A stretch of 64,000 nt of DNA, from contig NC_044916.1 of the NCBI RefSeq assembly GCF_003576645.1, forward strand, positions 4,056,599 to 4,120,598, in the 5' to 3' direction. A model generated the notes under the pieces. It was not told the DNA's origin and searched no databases. It saw nothing but the letters and a program-made list of their open reading frames with translations. Position numbers and translations under genes: made by a program. Of the stretch, positions 32,759-43,989 are shown piece after piece. Within the stretch, counting starts at the first letter, position 1. The number at the start of each line of letters is the position of its first letter. The stretch comes from Ipomoea triloba. Its lineage: Eukaryota; Streptophyta; Magnoliopsida; Solanales; Convolvulaceae.

Positions 32759-35700
32759 ATGGAGAAGCAGAGCAGAGGGAGAGGAATCGAGGAGAATACA
32801 ATGGCGATTCTCGACACCTCCGGCTTCAACAGGGACTCTCACCACCGCAACGACGACCGTACGCCTTCGATTCCGTTTCTTTGCACCTATATCTGCTAGT
32901 ATATACTCTGCGGGTGCATATATAGCCATGTCATACGTGTAGTTTGGTACACGGAAAATTTAATTGCAGTTTTGCTGTTTGTTAATTTTCAGGGCTTGCT
33001 TTTCTGGAAGCTGTCCGCTCCGCTTCTCTAGTTCCCGATGATGGAATTGCTCCTACCAAGTACTTAATCTTCTTATTGTGTACTCCTATGCATGTACACA
33101 AAGTTTGTGTGTTTGCGTTCGTTGATGACACTATTGTATAATTGCTTGAGAAGATTTTCTTTTTCAAATATAAAATAAAAAATAAAAAATACGAGTAGTC
33201 TTTTTGCAACTTGTGTGAGGAGCAAGCCTGCATTTGAAACGAATCAAAATGAAAAATTTGTGCTCGTTTTTAGATGAATAGATGTTTTTTTGAAAATAGA
33301 TGAATAGATGTTATTTTCTAATTATACACAAAGTTTGTGTGTTTGCTTTAGTTGATGACGCTATTGTAGTATTGTATAATTGCTTGAGAAGATTTTCTTT
33401 TTCAAAAGTAAAAAAAAAAATTAGTCTTTTTGCAACTTGTTTGAGGAGCAAGCCTGCATTTGAAAATAAATTTTTGCTCGTTTTTAAATGAATAGATGTT
33501 ATTTTCTAATTATACACAAAGTTTGTGTGTTTGCATTTGTTGATGATGCTATTGTATAATTGCTTGAGAAGATTTTCTTTTTCAAAAGTAAAAAAAATAG
33601 TCTTTTTGCAACTTGTTTGAGGAGCAAGGCTGGATTTGAAAAGAATCAAAATGAAAAATTTGTCTCTCATTTTTAGATGAATAGATGCTATTTTCTAATT
33701 TTATGTCTATTATTGATGCAAGTTTTATAATGTCTTGTATGGGGATACTGGGGCTTTTACTCAAATTACTACTGGAAACTCCAATAGCCATTAATTGTGG
33801 AGAATACTTGGCTGATATATTAGCTTTATGATTTTATATGGCAATAATCTCATTGTTACTGTTTCAATGATGGTGGAAGTATTATTGAATCACGCAGCTT
33901 TAGTTAATGCCAAATTAAAATAAATCATTGTTTTTCTTGATTCAAAAGTTAGATCTTTTTTCATTTTTTCAAAACAAATGTGTTCTTTAAGTCATTGTTG
34001 TGCACTGGAAAGTATACAAAAAGTTTCATGAGTAGAGTGGGGAACTTCATTTTATCTCCTATTAGCTTCTTTTTCTCCTATTTATTTTCTAAAGATCATT
34101 TAATATGTTGGGTGTATTTCACAATATGCTTGAATTTTTATTTTTATTTTTCTTTTACTTTTTGGTTTCTACTTAACCCAGTGAAGATTCATTTCAGTTC
34201 TCCTCTTCTCCTTTCCCAATGGTTTGAAGAAAATGATTCAGCTGTATTGTTTTGTTATAAATGTTAAGTTATCCATTGCACGCAAAAGTTTATAAATTGT
34301 TTTTATATCACTTTTTACTGTATTGAGATTTAGAATACCTTCATCTTCTGTGTTTGATTTACCATTGTGGTATGTGAAAGTTTCTGTAATTCTGTAGTTA
34401 CTTTTTTCAAATTACTGGACAGAACAATGCTTGGAGCAATTTTTCAAATTCTCAAGGATGAGAGTACATTGGAACTTGTAGTAGCAAGCTATCAACTTTT
34501 AAATGAGTTGGATAAGGTAGCTTCTTTATTTTTATTAGTTTTTGTGTACCTTTTCAGATTAGGACCTAATGTTTATAACATATATACTTGTGATATCATT
34601 TTTAACCCAGCGTTTTCCTCGGGTGTACCTGCCCGAGATTGAGAAGTCAGAATCATCTTCACCAACTGACCTAGTTGTGGTTGAAGAGGTACTGTTGTCA
34701 CTCATACCTGGTGACGTAATTGTATTTCGTGTCAATCCGAGATCAAATTCTATAGGTGGCAACTAATCCCCTTTATTCATGTCAGGCTTGGTCTCCATTT
34801 AGTTTTGGGTTGGATAGTGAAAAGGATGAATCAAATAAAGACTCAGGAAGATCGATTAAACCCTTGGTGAGTTAGATTTGCACTATAACACCTTTCTTCT
34901 GTTAGCATGTTGCATTTTGATGAACTGTATTGTGATCTGAACTCTCTTGTTTTGTCGTTCAATAATTTTTTCTAGGGATTCCATTATCTTGTGCAAGACC
35001 TTGGTGAAGTGGTCAAGGAGGGGAAACCTAAGGCAACAGAAATTAAGGTTACATTCATAGAATTTGAAGTTTGTGTTTTCTTTGTTGTAAATGTGTATTT
35101 TCTTTCTTCATATAACTTGTGCCTCTTCATACTCAGTGCATGTGATTGGTTGAGAGGTTTGCCTAATTTTTTATTATTATTATTTTTTTCTCTTAGTGCT
35201 ATACTACTATTTTTCGTTCTTGAAAAACTTCTTGGTTGACATTTTCTTCAAAATATAATGATATGGATCCAAATTCAGTGAATTTAAATGATTCTTGTTC
35301 TCATTTGAGCTTCTGTTTTTTTCCTTATACGTTTCTTTATGGCATTCTATATTTGTATTTTAAAGGAGCTGGATTTGTTTTTTTTTCTTCTTCCTCTTCT
35401 TCTTCTTTTTTTTTTTTTTTGTCTTTTGTCTTTTTTGATTTTTGTTAATCTCTGTTTAAAATGTTGTAATACTATGTTCCATGCTTGTTAGAATCTACCT
35501 TTGCTTCTTGTGGATTGGTGGGGTCCAACCTATATTTCTCGTATTTAATACGAGTAATGTCATAGAACCATTATTATTTTTCACTTGCAATGCAAGGTAT
35601 TCTAGGTTTAATGGACTCTCAGTTAGATTAGGACTTCTCTTTCTATCCTCCATGTGTCTATATGGCAACTTTTAATCCCTACCTAGTACCTACTCTTCTA

Positions 35701-38409
35701 CAGTTCTACTTAAAAGAAAACTGTTACTACTTACTATTAGAATTTTGCAGTGAAGTGATCTATTTGAAGTCATCAAATTAAATGGTCTGACTCAATTCTA
35801 TGGCAGACATTGAGGAACATGTTGCTACTTCAGTATCTTGTAAATGTTCTTGAAAGAGATACTTTACCTCGTATCCATTCATACAAAGGTATATTATTTC
35901 TAACAAGTGTCTAGTATTATAAATTATAATTTTCATAATTTTTAGATGTGGGTTTTTGAATTTCAGGTTAATCTGGTTTAATTTTTGTATGGCAGAAAAT
36001 ATGAACTGGAATCTTATACGGGAGTCATTGCTTAACATGCTTCTGGTATGCGTAATTATTTGCTGAGAGGAATCAGATCAATAATATGTGTGTGCTTCTG
36101 CAGCAGTGCTCTTTTATTGTTTCTCATCTTCAATTTTACAGGGATCAAGAAAAATAATCTACAAAAGCTTAATCAAGGACTGCCTGTCTGCTATGTGCTA
36201 TATGTATCATGAAATGAGCCAGACTCAAAATTTTTCAGTGGAGCTATCTGCAAATTGCAATACTGCTGTGGTTATGGCATTACCTGAAGTTAAAAGTTGT
36301 GCATGTGTTTCCCTTAAGAAGCTCCTATTATTGGTGAGTCCATAATCTCTATAGTTAGAAAATTTCTTGAGTTACAGTGTTCACTAACGATGGCTTATTC
36401 CGCAAGTCAGATAATTGAGCTTGATTCTGCAAGGAACTCAGCAGATTTACAAGGCTTGACCAATAGAGCCGATGGTGTGAGGTATTTTCTTTTACTTCTT
36501 TTCCCTTGCAACTGTTGCTTATAATTTTTCAGTTACTGATCACATTATGTTTATCAAAAGAAGTTTGCTACTGGCTATGATGCAGAACTCCTGTTTCGGA
36601 GATTATTCTGGACGAAATCACTTATAATAGTGATATTCTCTCCTCATTTTTTCAGGTACTTTCTATTTATCTCAGTGTAATCATACTTTCTATGTTGGTG
36701 ATGGTGATGGTGATGATAGTTTTAGTGTTTTAGTCCCCAATTTATGTCAGCATAAATGAGATTGTAATTGGGCTTTTAAGTTCGCTTACATTGATGAAGG
36801 TATTAAAATCCTCACAGATATTTGATGAACCAAAACAGAAGCTGAAATTAATTGTGCAATATCTCCAGAAGTACATCCCCAAGGTAAATTGCCTCTCTTA
36901 TGCATATTTGAACAATATATGCACAGCCTAAAACTGGAGTCCATAATTAAATTAAAATGTCATGAACACAATCTTCCTTTTGTCTTTTCTTATGCAAACA
37001 AAAGTAATGATTTAACAACCTTGGGTTCCATGTATAAGACTTCACTATGTAACCATTTGTCTATTCAAAGTATTTTGGTAGTGCTGCCATTTTTTAATAA
37101 GAGCATTCTTTTCTGTGATTAGGCATTACCATCTACTGGTTAATCCCCCAACGCCCTCTTTACTGGTTCTCACAATTTATATTATGCAGTCTTCTGTTCG
37201 CACGAGAAGGTCTAATGGTTCAGCAAATGATGCAACATTTGAGAGCATTTTGAAGTGTTTCTCAAATGCAAATAGCACAAAGAGCATTATAAAGAAAATC
37301 AGTGGAGATGTCGCTCAGTTGCTTTTAGGACATGCGTTTCAGGTAATTGTCCTTTCCTCTTTTGGTTTGGAAGACCCATTTCAAGAGCGAAGCTCCTAGT
37401 TGCAGGTGTTATGATATTGTTATACAATTTTCTATAGGCGGCATGTGCAGTGGAAACAAAAAAAAAAAAAAAAGTGGTCTTTGAAGTCCTTTTCGTGCTT
37501 TTATATGCCTCTATATTTTATATCGCTACTATTCTATAGTAATTGATTGGGTGTCAATTTCCATTTTAGGCTTACTTATCAATGTGCGATACTGACTCTG
37601 AGGAAGGTGTCAAAAGCTGCTCTCTTCCAGAAGTCTGCCAGAACATAATTACTGCTTTCACTTGTATTAAAAGAGAAGACAAGTAAGATTCCCTCGTTAC
37701 CTGTTCTTCGCACCCCATTTCTGCATATCGCGTCCTTATCCAAGACTTGACATTACGAAACTCTGAGGAGAGCAATATTATACAGGACTTGATATTTCTG
37801 CATACTATACAATATTGTTACCTGTTCTTTGTGCCTCATTTCTGCATATTGTGTCCTTGTCCAAGACTTGACATTACTAAACTCTGAGGAGAGCACTATT
37901 ATACGAATCACCCCCACACCACCCCCTCCCCCCCAACACACACAACCCCCACTCCCTAAGTTGAGAACACTAATGTATTGCCCTCATGGGCAGCTCAACT
38001 GGTCACAAGAGACCAAAGAACGAGTCTCACTAACGACAGTCTGGGAAGAACCTCTCAAATGAGGGGGACTCCTTAGTCTTTGTGCATAGTGAACAAAAGT
38101 ATAACCTCTGTTGATCAGTTGAGTCTTCATATTTACTCCTCCACAATCCTGTCAGGTCGGGGTGTGGGGGCTCCTTGGGTGGGCGATTTGCTGATTCCAC
38201 CTTTTTGTCACAAGAGAATGCAAATTTATTTTACAGTGAGATCATGAAGTATCACATTGAACCGCTATGCAGTCAAAATTTACATTTGTTTTTATAGAAG
38301 CACTTTCCAACATGCATATTGGGAATTGGAATGCAGGCAAACAGAACTTTCAGTTTTTAGTAAGGAAACACTATTTGCAGCAGCAACCATCCTCTCATTG
38401 AAGTCGTAG
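32759..38409 (+). CDS. SNI1: SNI1-like negative regulator of systemic acquired resistance
   Basis: Fifteen exons: 32759-32858, 32993-33059, 34423-34516, 34611-34688, 34786-34866, 34976-35047, 35807-35888, 35996-36045, 36142-36333, 36411-36481, 36586-36655, 36818-36883, 37190-37342, 37570-37682 and 38337-38409. They join in phase to 453 residues, against about 430 in Arabidopsis SNI1. Conserved blocks I recognise are FLEAVRSASLVPDDGI, AWSPFSFG, MNWNLIRESLLNMLL, GLTNRADGVRTP, EIILDEITY and YLQKYIPK, with VRTRR opening exon 13. SNI1 is a nuclear, mostly helical protein that restrains salicylic-acid-dependent defence genes and is linked to the SMC5/6 complex and DNA-damage response. The start ATG is 155 bases after the second tRNA-Glu, so promoter space is very short. 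Intron 2 carries a three-unit tandem repeat, intron 14 a duplication and a SINE-like segment. The last exon has a duplicate 145 bases downstream. Confidence 0.94.
33095..33700. repeat. Three-unit tandem repeat in SNI1 intron 2
   Basis: The unit starts TACACAAAGTTTGTGTGTTT at 33095, 33325 and 33513, and the third ends near 33700. Later units share GCTTGAGAAGATTTTCTTTT and TTTTTGCAACTTG. Unit lengths are about 230, 188 and 188 bases; the first is longer because of a small internal duplication of GATGAATAGATGTT. Confidence 0.9.
37698..37903. repeat. Two-unit repeat in SNI1 intron 14
   Basis: A segment of about 86 bases starting TTACCTGTTCTT and ending GAGAGCA-TATTATAC-like occurs at about 37698-37783 and 37818-37903. 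It shares TCCAAGACTTGACATTAC. Confidence 0.85.
37960..38220 (+). mobile_element. Possible tRNA-derived SINE in SNI1 intron 14
   Basis: GGGCAGCTCAACTGGT resembles a pol III A box, and GAACGAGTCTCAC about 25-30 bases later resembles a B box (GTTCGAGTC). This is the order found in tRNA-derived SINE heads. I could not define the 3' end or target-site duplications. Confidence 0.45.
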
Positions 38410-38642
38410 GAACACGAGATTCAGCTGTTACATTTTGGTAAGATTGTGTACATTAGGACGAACAAAGTCATGACTGGCTACAATCTGCAGAGATTCGGTT
38501 TTTGGTAAGGAAGCACAATTTACAGCAGCCACCGCCCTCTTTTTGATGTCGTAGGAGCACAAGACGCAGCTGTTACTTTTTGGTGATATTGTGCACGTTA
38601 TGACCCGTGAAGTCATGCATGACTGGCCACAATCTGCAGAGA
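38349..38642 (+). repeat. Tandem duplication of the SNI1 terminal exon and 3' UTR
   Basis: The unit at 38349-38493 and the unit at 38494-38642 align along their whole length: TTCAGTTTTTAGTAAGG against TTCGGTTTTTGGTAAGG, GCAGCTGTTAC in the second where the first has TCAGCTGTTAC, and both end in ACAATCTGCAGAGA or close to it. Identity is roughly 80 percent by eye, so the duplication is old. The second unit keeps an open frame to a stop codon at the matching place. Confidence 0.92.
38491..38554 (+). CDS. SNI1: Candidate alternative terminal exon (15b) of SNI1
   Basis: An acceptor-like CTGCAG at 38485-38490, supplied by the end of the first repeat unit, is followed by a frame in the same phase as the real exon 15. 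Joined to exon 14 (ending 37682) it would encode a tail starting KDSVFGKEAQ in place of KQTELSVFSKE, with TAG at 38552-38554 in the homologous position. This is a prediction. The polypyrimidine tract is weak, and the segment may just be 3' UTR. Confidence 0.35.
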
Positions 38643-39713
38643 ACAAGAACATGGTACTCCATGCCCATGGAGTTGCTTTTATGTCTTGCTAAAATCTGCT
38701 TTTACTCTCCTCTAGGCTCTAGTCCTCTAAGCCATTGCTTCTGGCTAAAATCTGTAGCATACTAGCATGTGTATTCACTTGTACTCTCCTCCAGTCCTTT
38801 TGAGGCTTAGGGCAAATGAAACTGTGTAGTTTTTGTAACCATGAAGTGAAATTCTGAGTTTCCTTCTCAAAATGAATTGTCTTACTAAGTAAAAATTAAG
38901 GAAAATGATTGAATAGCACATTTGAACTTTATGTGAAAATTCAATTATTCTCTTGAATTTTTAAAAATTATAATTAAAAACACATCAATATGTGGTTTTG
39001 TGCATTGACGTTCAATTATTGGTTAATCCTTGATAAGTTTTGGTAACATTGTACATGATCTTAATGTGTTTTCACTGTCTTGTACATTGACTAGCTATGC
39101 TCGTCACATATATAAAGTAAATAAATAAAAAGTTCCTATTAATTAATTAATGTACATGTGATGAGCACAACTAATTAATAATGTACAATACATGTGAAGG
39201 CTACATAGAATGTTACTAGCACTTATTGGGACCTAATCGGTAGGGGTGAACAAAGTACCACTAACAACTCGATAATTGATAGTTGAACAGATCGGAAAAG
39301 TCAAAATTTATGGCGACAAATTTTTCTGTGATCATGGTTCACACAACTATATGAATTATGAATATAATGTACATTTTTAATATACTAAAACGCATTATTT
39401 GTATATACTGAATATACAAATATATAAAATAGTATACTTTGGATACTCAAATTATTTTTCAAATAATCTACTTTATATCACACAAATAATGTCTTTTTAT
39501 TATATTAAAAGTGTGATTTTTATTTCTAATCCACAGGTATGTGAGTATGTCTTATGTGGAGCATAGTCTAATGATCCCAAAATAGCATAGCCCTAATCCC
39601 TTCCGGTCAGGCGGTCACCCCCTCACGCCCTCGCTCTTCAGTCCTCACAGCCCCAGACGGTCTGACCTCTCAGCGTCTCAGCCCGACCATCTTGAAACTT
39701 TTAGGACTCCATA
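38643..39713. other. Intergenic region between SNI1 and ATP11
   Basis: AT-rich with no gene seen. From about 39590 the sequence becomes C-rich and is probably the promoter or 5' UTR of the ATP11 gene. Confidence 0.5.
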
Positions 39714-42425
39714 ATGCAACGGTTACTAAAGATTGCCAGGCGATCACGTCCCGCCGCTACTTATTTTTGCGGCCATGCTTCATTTCAATCCACGGTGGCG
39801 AAGCAGCACCATACCATTTCAATTTCTGGTAACTTGCAGAAGAATGCTCTTCCTGGCGATTTGTTGAAATGGGGGTCGCTTGGGTTCTGTAGAACGTCGA
39901 AATTCGCCACTGGGTTCACTCCGCTGCAGCGGAAGCCGCTTGACTCGATCATGAGCGTGGAGAGGGCAAAGAACAAGTCCGCTGAGGAACTTGCTGATAT
40001 ATGGGATGATGTAAAGTTTCCTACTTTTCTCTAGTTTTAGTTTCTGTTAAACCAATTATGTTTGGGTTGTGATCTCTGATGCTGGTTTTTGATTCTCCAT
40101 ATTTTAGTTTCTACTGCTGATTAGAGTCCATAAGGCTTTATTGGCTAAATGACGGTTAGCTGATCGGTTAGAAAGTATAATAATTAGTTAATAACATTAG
40201 CTAAATTGTATAATTTATTTTCTAAAAGCTAATTGAAAAATTTGATTGAGCAACTTTTTGAATTTTAGCATTTTGGAGTTACAAAAAGTTGATTAATCAA
40301 ACACTTATATTGATTTTTTAACCAAGTTAAATAGCTAATAGTGGTCAAATAAGTCAAAATTGACTTATAGGCTAATTATTTTACCAAACCGGACCATTAT
40401 GATTGCTATAATAAAACTAGAAGAAAAGAAGGTGCTTTCTTGTAATCTGCATTGTATGGTTTTCTTTCTATTAAGGGGAAGCACTACTCGAGAGTGGGCA
40501 CTGGAAGCCTGCTTTGTGACCGAGAGTGCGCACTGGTGAAGCCCACTTTGTGACCTAGTCACAGGGAGGTCTGAAAGTGTGCACTGATGAAGTTGGCCTT
40601 GTGACCCTAGCCACAAGGAGGTAAACCATTTTCCATAGCTGACCGGCTCAAACCGAGAAGGCTGGGATCTCACAGTTACCAAGCTAACTGCTTAACCAAC
40701 TCGGCTAGGGTTGCCCCTTTATAAGGCTTTCTTTCAAATATGGGATGTTTAGGCAGTGCATTCAAACTATGTAGGAATAATTTTATCCTTCTGCATTATT
40801 TTCTTGTAACTGAACATCTTTAGTGGAGTTGCATTAAAATTGTGTGGAGTAGATGCTTTTCAGAGTTCAGATGGTGCTATCAGGAATAGTTAACATCTTT
40901 GTCTTTTGCCCCTCAATGTTCTGATCTTGACTTAACTAGAGGTCATAGTGTTCAGGTTCCATAGCTAGGAGCGTTGCCAAGTTGATGATGCACCCTTTAC
41001 TTTAATTTGGATGTTATGTTGCATAAAGTGTCTGTTTTCCATGAAATGGTGCATTGCATTTTGATTGAAAAGTCTTCACTCTTCACATGTTGTAAGATGT
41101 TTTATGTACAGTAACATTCTTTCTGTATTTTCTTGTCTACTGGCATTATACCGTACCAGTACCACTTGGGAAGAGGTCACATCGGAGCATCGATGACAGC
41201 AAAGTTATACCATCTATTGGAGCAAAGATCTGGAAGTTGGTAATCTATCCACAATTTCCTGCTCAATGTCAACTTTCCTTCTTATTTATAATTCTATATC
41301 CTTCGTGCAGCCGATATTTTGTGATCCCACTGCGGAGAGGGGGTGGATACTCGACAATGTTTGTGCAAGGTCAGAACTATGAAACTGATCTTATTATTGT
41401 ATATTATGTAATATCTGGCAAAATGTCAATACTTTCACCCCTTTTTTTTTCTCTGTTTTAAGGCATTTTGTATGCTTAAGAATGAGGCCTTTTGCCAGTA
41501 ATGGCATTTTAATTTACTTTATAAACGATCATGCTAGGACTTAAATTGTTGGTGACTCATATGGCTCCCAAATCACCAATATCTGCTTTAAAGTTTAAAC
41601 AGTTGATTATATGATTGTCTAGAGTACCCATCCTACTTTAACTGAAACTTTTCTCCGAACTACTTATGCATAGCTATTCCTCTTTGTGCTTCAGTAGGTT
41701 GAGAAAGTAGCTATGAACAGATACTACATTGTAACAGAGTCCGTGTACTAAAAAAAAAGAAAAAGCTATTCCTCTCACTGTTCTTCAGTATGCCAGTTTG
41801 CCTTTTATTATCCCGCCATCCTAGGGTGACAAGGGTGGGTGTTGTTCCAATCTATACCAGAGAAGGGAGAGAGGCCCGCTTTGTATAGATATTTCTTCTG
41901 CCCGACTATTTATGCTTAGCTATTCTTCTCCCTGTTATTCAGTATGCCAGTTTGCCTTTTTTTATCCCGCTATCCTGTGTGACAAGGGTGACTGTTGTTC
42001 TAGTCAATACCAGAGAGGGAGAGAGGCTCGCTTTGTATAAATCTTTCTTCTGCAGTTGTTTGTTGTGCGAGAGATAAAGGGACTGAATTTTCTTCTTCGT
42101 GCCTGTTAACGTCTGTGCAGTACAGACACCACACATCCTCATCACGGGTCTTGAAGACTACAAAGCAAGAGGAACACAAGCCGCCCCATACTTCACCATT
42201 TCTTATTACACCGAGTTTGCGGAAAGCAAGGACCTGGTGCTTGTACGGGGAGATATCGTCTTCACGAGCAAACTCACTGATACCGAAGCAAAATGGCTCT
42301 TGGAGACCGCACACTCTTTCTATCTGAACGATACCAGGTACAAACTCGTCGAACGCTTCAACAAAGAAACGAGGGACTTTGAGTTCGAGGATGTTTTGCG
42401 AGCACTGGAAATGCCCATCTTGTAG
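39714..42425 (+). CDS. ATP11: ATP11/ATPAF1 family mitochondrial F1-ATPase assembly chaperone
   Basis: Four exons, 39714-40010, 41160-41239, 41311-41369 and 42121-42425, join in phase to 246 residues. The N-terminus (MQRLLKIARRSRPAATYF) is rich in Arg without acidic residues, as expected for a mitochondrial presequence. The ATP11 domain starts near SVERAKNKSAEELADIWDD and includes YHLGRGHIGASMTAKLYHLL, RYFVIPLRRGGGY, ILITGLEDYKARGTQAAPYF and a C-terminal FNKETRDFEFEDVLRALEMP. Family members bind the F1 beta subunit in the matrix and keep it from aggregating before hexamer assembly. Introns are GT-AG. Intron 1 contains a SINE on the opposite strand and intron 3 a tandem duplication. The start is the first in-frame ATG after a C-rich leader. 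Confidence 0.94.
40140..40390. repeat. Decayed MITE-like repeat in ATP11 intron 1
   Basis: An AT-rich segment with GGTTAGCTGATCGGTTAG near the left end and TTATTTTACCAAACCGG at the right. It shares GTTAATAACATTA and AATCAAACACTTAT strings with the sequence around the LINE insertion site (about 9619-9636 and 21245-21490). No clean ends are visible. Confidence 0.4.
40469..40724 (-). mobile_element. tRNA-derived SINE in ATP11 intron 1, minus strand
   Basis: Read on the minus strand, the head GGGGCAACCCTAGCCGAG contains an A box (TAGCCGAGTTGGTTAAG), and a B-box-like GGTTTGAGCC follows about 40 bases later. The body has three diverged units of about 50 bases, each with GTGNGCACT...TTTGTGACC or the like. 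It is flanked by GGTTTTCTTTC (40458-40468) and GGCTTTCTTTC (40725-40735), an 11-bp target-site duplication with one mismatch. It runs opposite to the host gene. Confidence 0.75.
41764..42055. repeat. Two-unit tandem duplication in ATP11 intron 3
   Basis: A unit of about 150 bases starting AGCTATTCCTCTC at 41764 and AGCTATTCTTCTC at 41918 shares CAGTATGCCAGTTTGCCTTT and ACCAGAGA-GGGAGAGAGG-like strings. A partial third unit begins near 41672. The second unit ends just before the acceptor of exon 4. Confidence 0.88.
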
Positions 42426-42862
42426 GCGAAAGCAAATGTGATAATATTTCCCTGCAAGCTCTGAGCCATTTGAAATAAGGCGGGTTCGGTTAGGTAGCCA
42501 TGCCAAGGTTGCCTGCAACTTGAAGATGGAGTCTTAGATTATCCACAAAGTTTCATGGGAGGGACAATCTCTGAAATGCCTTCAAAATCCTTCAAGGCAT
42601 GAGTTTATTAACTGTATACATGGCATGAGCAGAACTTTTTATGTTCATTAGTTACTTGTTGATTAGATTAGTGAATTTTACTATGAATCAATTAAATGAT
42701 GTCAAGTTAGCATGTTTAAAACAAATTTGTGGGTTGTTTAAAGATCAATTCACTAGCACTGCCAGTTGGTACATTGGCCAAATTAGCATTAAAAAAATTT
42801 GTATGTTTCAAATAAAGGAGAGTGACATTTTTAGTCCCTCAATTATGATTTGTGTATGAGTT
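42426..42862. other. 3' flank of ATP11
   Basis: Probable 3' UTR followed by AT-rich spacer. No other gene is seen. Confidence 0.5.
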
Positions 42863-43502
42863 TAGGGTGTGTTTCGAAAGTATGAAAATGACTTTTGGAA
42901 ATGACTCATTTTTCAAAAAACATTTTCTTTTTTCAGTGTTTGGTTATATTTTATAAAACTGTCTTGTGTTCGATTCATTTTTCGGAAAATGAACAGAACT
43001 GTATTAAATCTTAACAATTTTGAGTGAGCAACAAAATGTTTTTTTTTCTTGAAACATAAAGTCAATGTTATTTATTAAAAAAAAAACATTGGTTTCATAT
43101 TTTTTTAAAAAAGGGTTTCAGTTTGGTTTTCGATGGAAACCTCTTGGAAACTAGAGACTGGTTTCGAAACTAGTCTATGGTTTCCACTTTCCAGCTATGG
43201 TTTTTGACAAGAGAAACGAGGAAGAAAATTGAGATAAAAGATGGAGAAGGCCTCTGGTCATTTGCACGAGAAAATGAATAAGGGATTTGACAGAAGAAAA
43301 TGAATAAGGTTTGAGAAGAAAAAAATGAAGAAGACGAGATAAAGAAGAAAAAACGAAGATTGTCGTGCTCTGAAAAATGACTTTCACAAATTTTGGGGGA
43401 AGTCATTTTCCATTGATTTTGATTTTCCATGGTTTGCCAAACACTGAAAGTCCGAAAAATGATTTTTGAAAATTATTTTTCGGATTTTCAAACACAACCT
43501 CC
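42863..43502. mobile_element. Decayed foldback MITE with AGGGTGTGTTT-like ends
   Basis: The left end (AGGGTGTGTTTCGAAAGTATG ... TTTTTCAGTGTTTGG) and the reverse complement of the right end (AGGTTGTGTTTGAAAATCC ... CTTTCAGTGTTTGG) align over about 80 bases with mismatches. The centre is AT-rich with GAAGAAAATGA repeats. There is no coding capacity. Confidence 0.6.
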
Positions 43503-43685
43503 TAATCAACCACTTAATAAAGTGGCAAGTTTAGTCCTAGAGGAATTGAATCTTCAAGTTTAATAATAATTGAAAGACTTAATCTACACTTCAAATAATT
43601 AAATGATTAAATTTGCAGAGGTGGTGTACTAAAAGTTATATTTTCCTTTTAAACAATTTAAGAAAACAAACAAATCTCGATTTTA

Positions 43686-43986
43686 GGGTGCGTTTGGTTC
43701 GCACATGGGAATCGGAATCGGAATGGGTATCAAATACTTGGTAATGGTAATGGGTTTTGGTGAAAGTATTTAACATGTTTGGTAATTGGGTGGAATGAGA
43801 ATGATTATTAATAGTTGGGGAAGAAAGGAGGAAGGGAGATGAAACCCTTATTTAATAAGGGTATGTGTTTTGTCATTAATGGGGTATTCCAAACCCATAG
43901 TAGCATTCACAAAACCTATCAACCAAACACAAACAATCACTTTCATACCCATTCCTTATGCCTAAACCCCCCAACCAAACACACCC
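43686..43986. mobile_element. Tourist-like (PIF/Harbinger) MITE, copy 2
   Basis: A 301-bp copy of the element at 5015-5316, in the same orientation, with GGGTGCGTTTGGTT and AACCAAACACACCC ends and its own TTA target-site duplication (43683-43685 and 43987-43989). Similarity to copy 1 is high throughout. Confidence 0.9.
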
Positions 43987-43989
43987 TTA

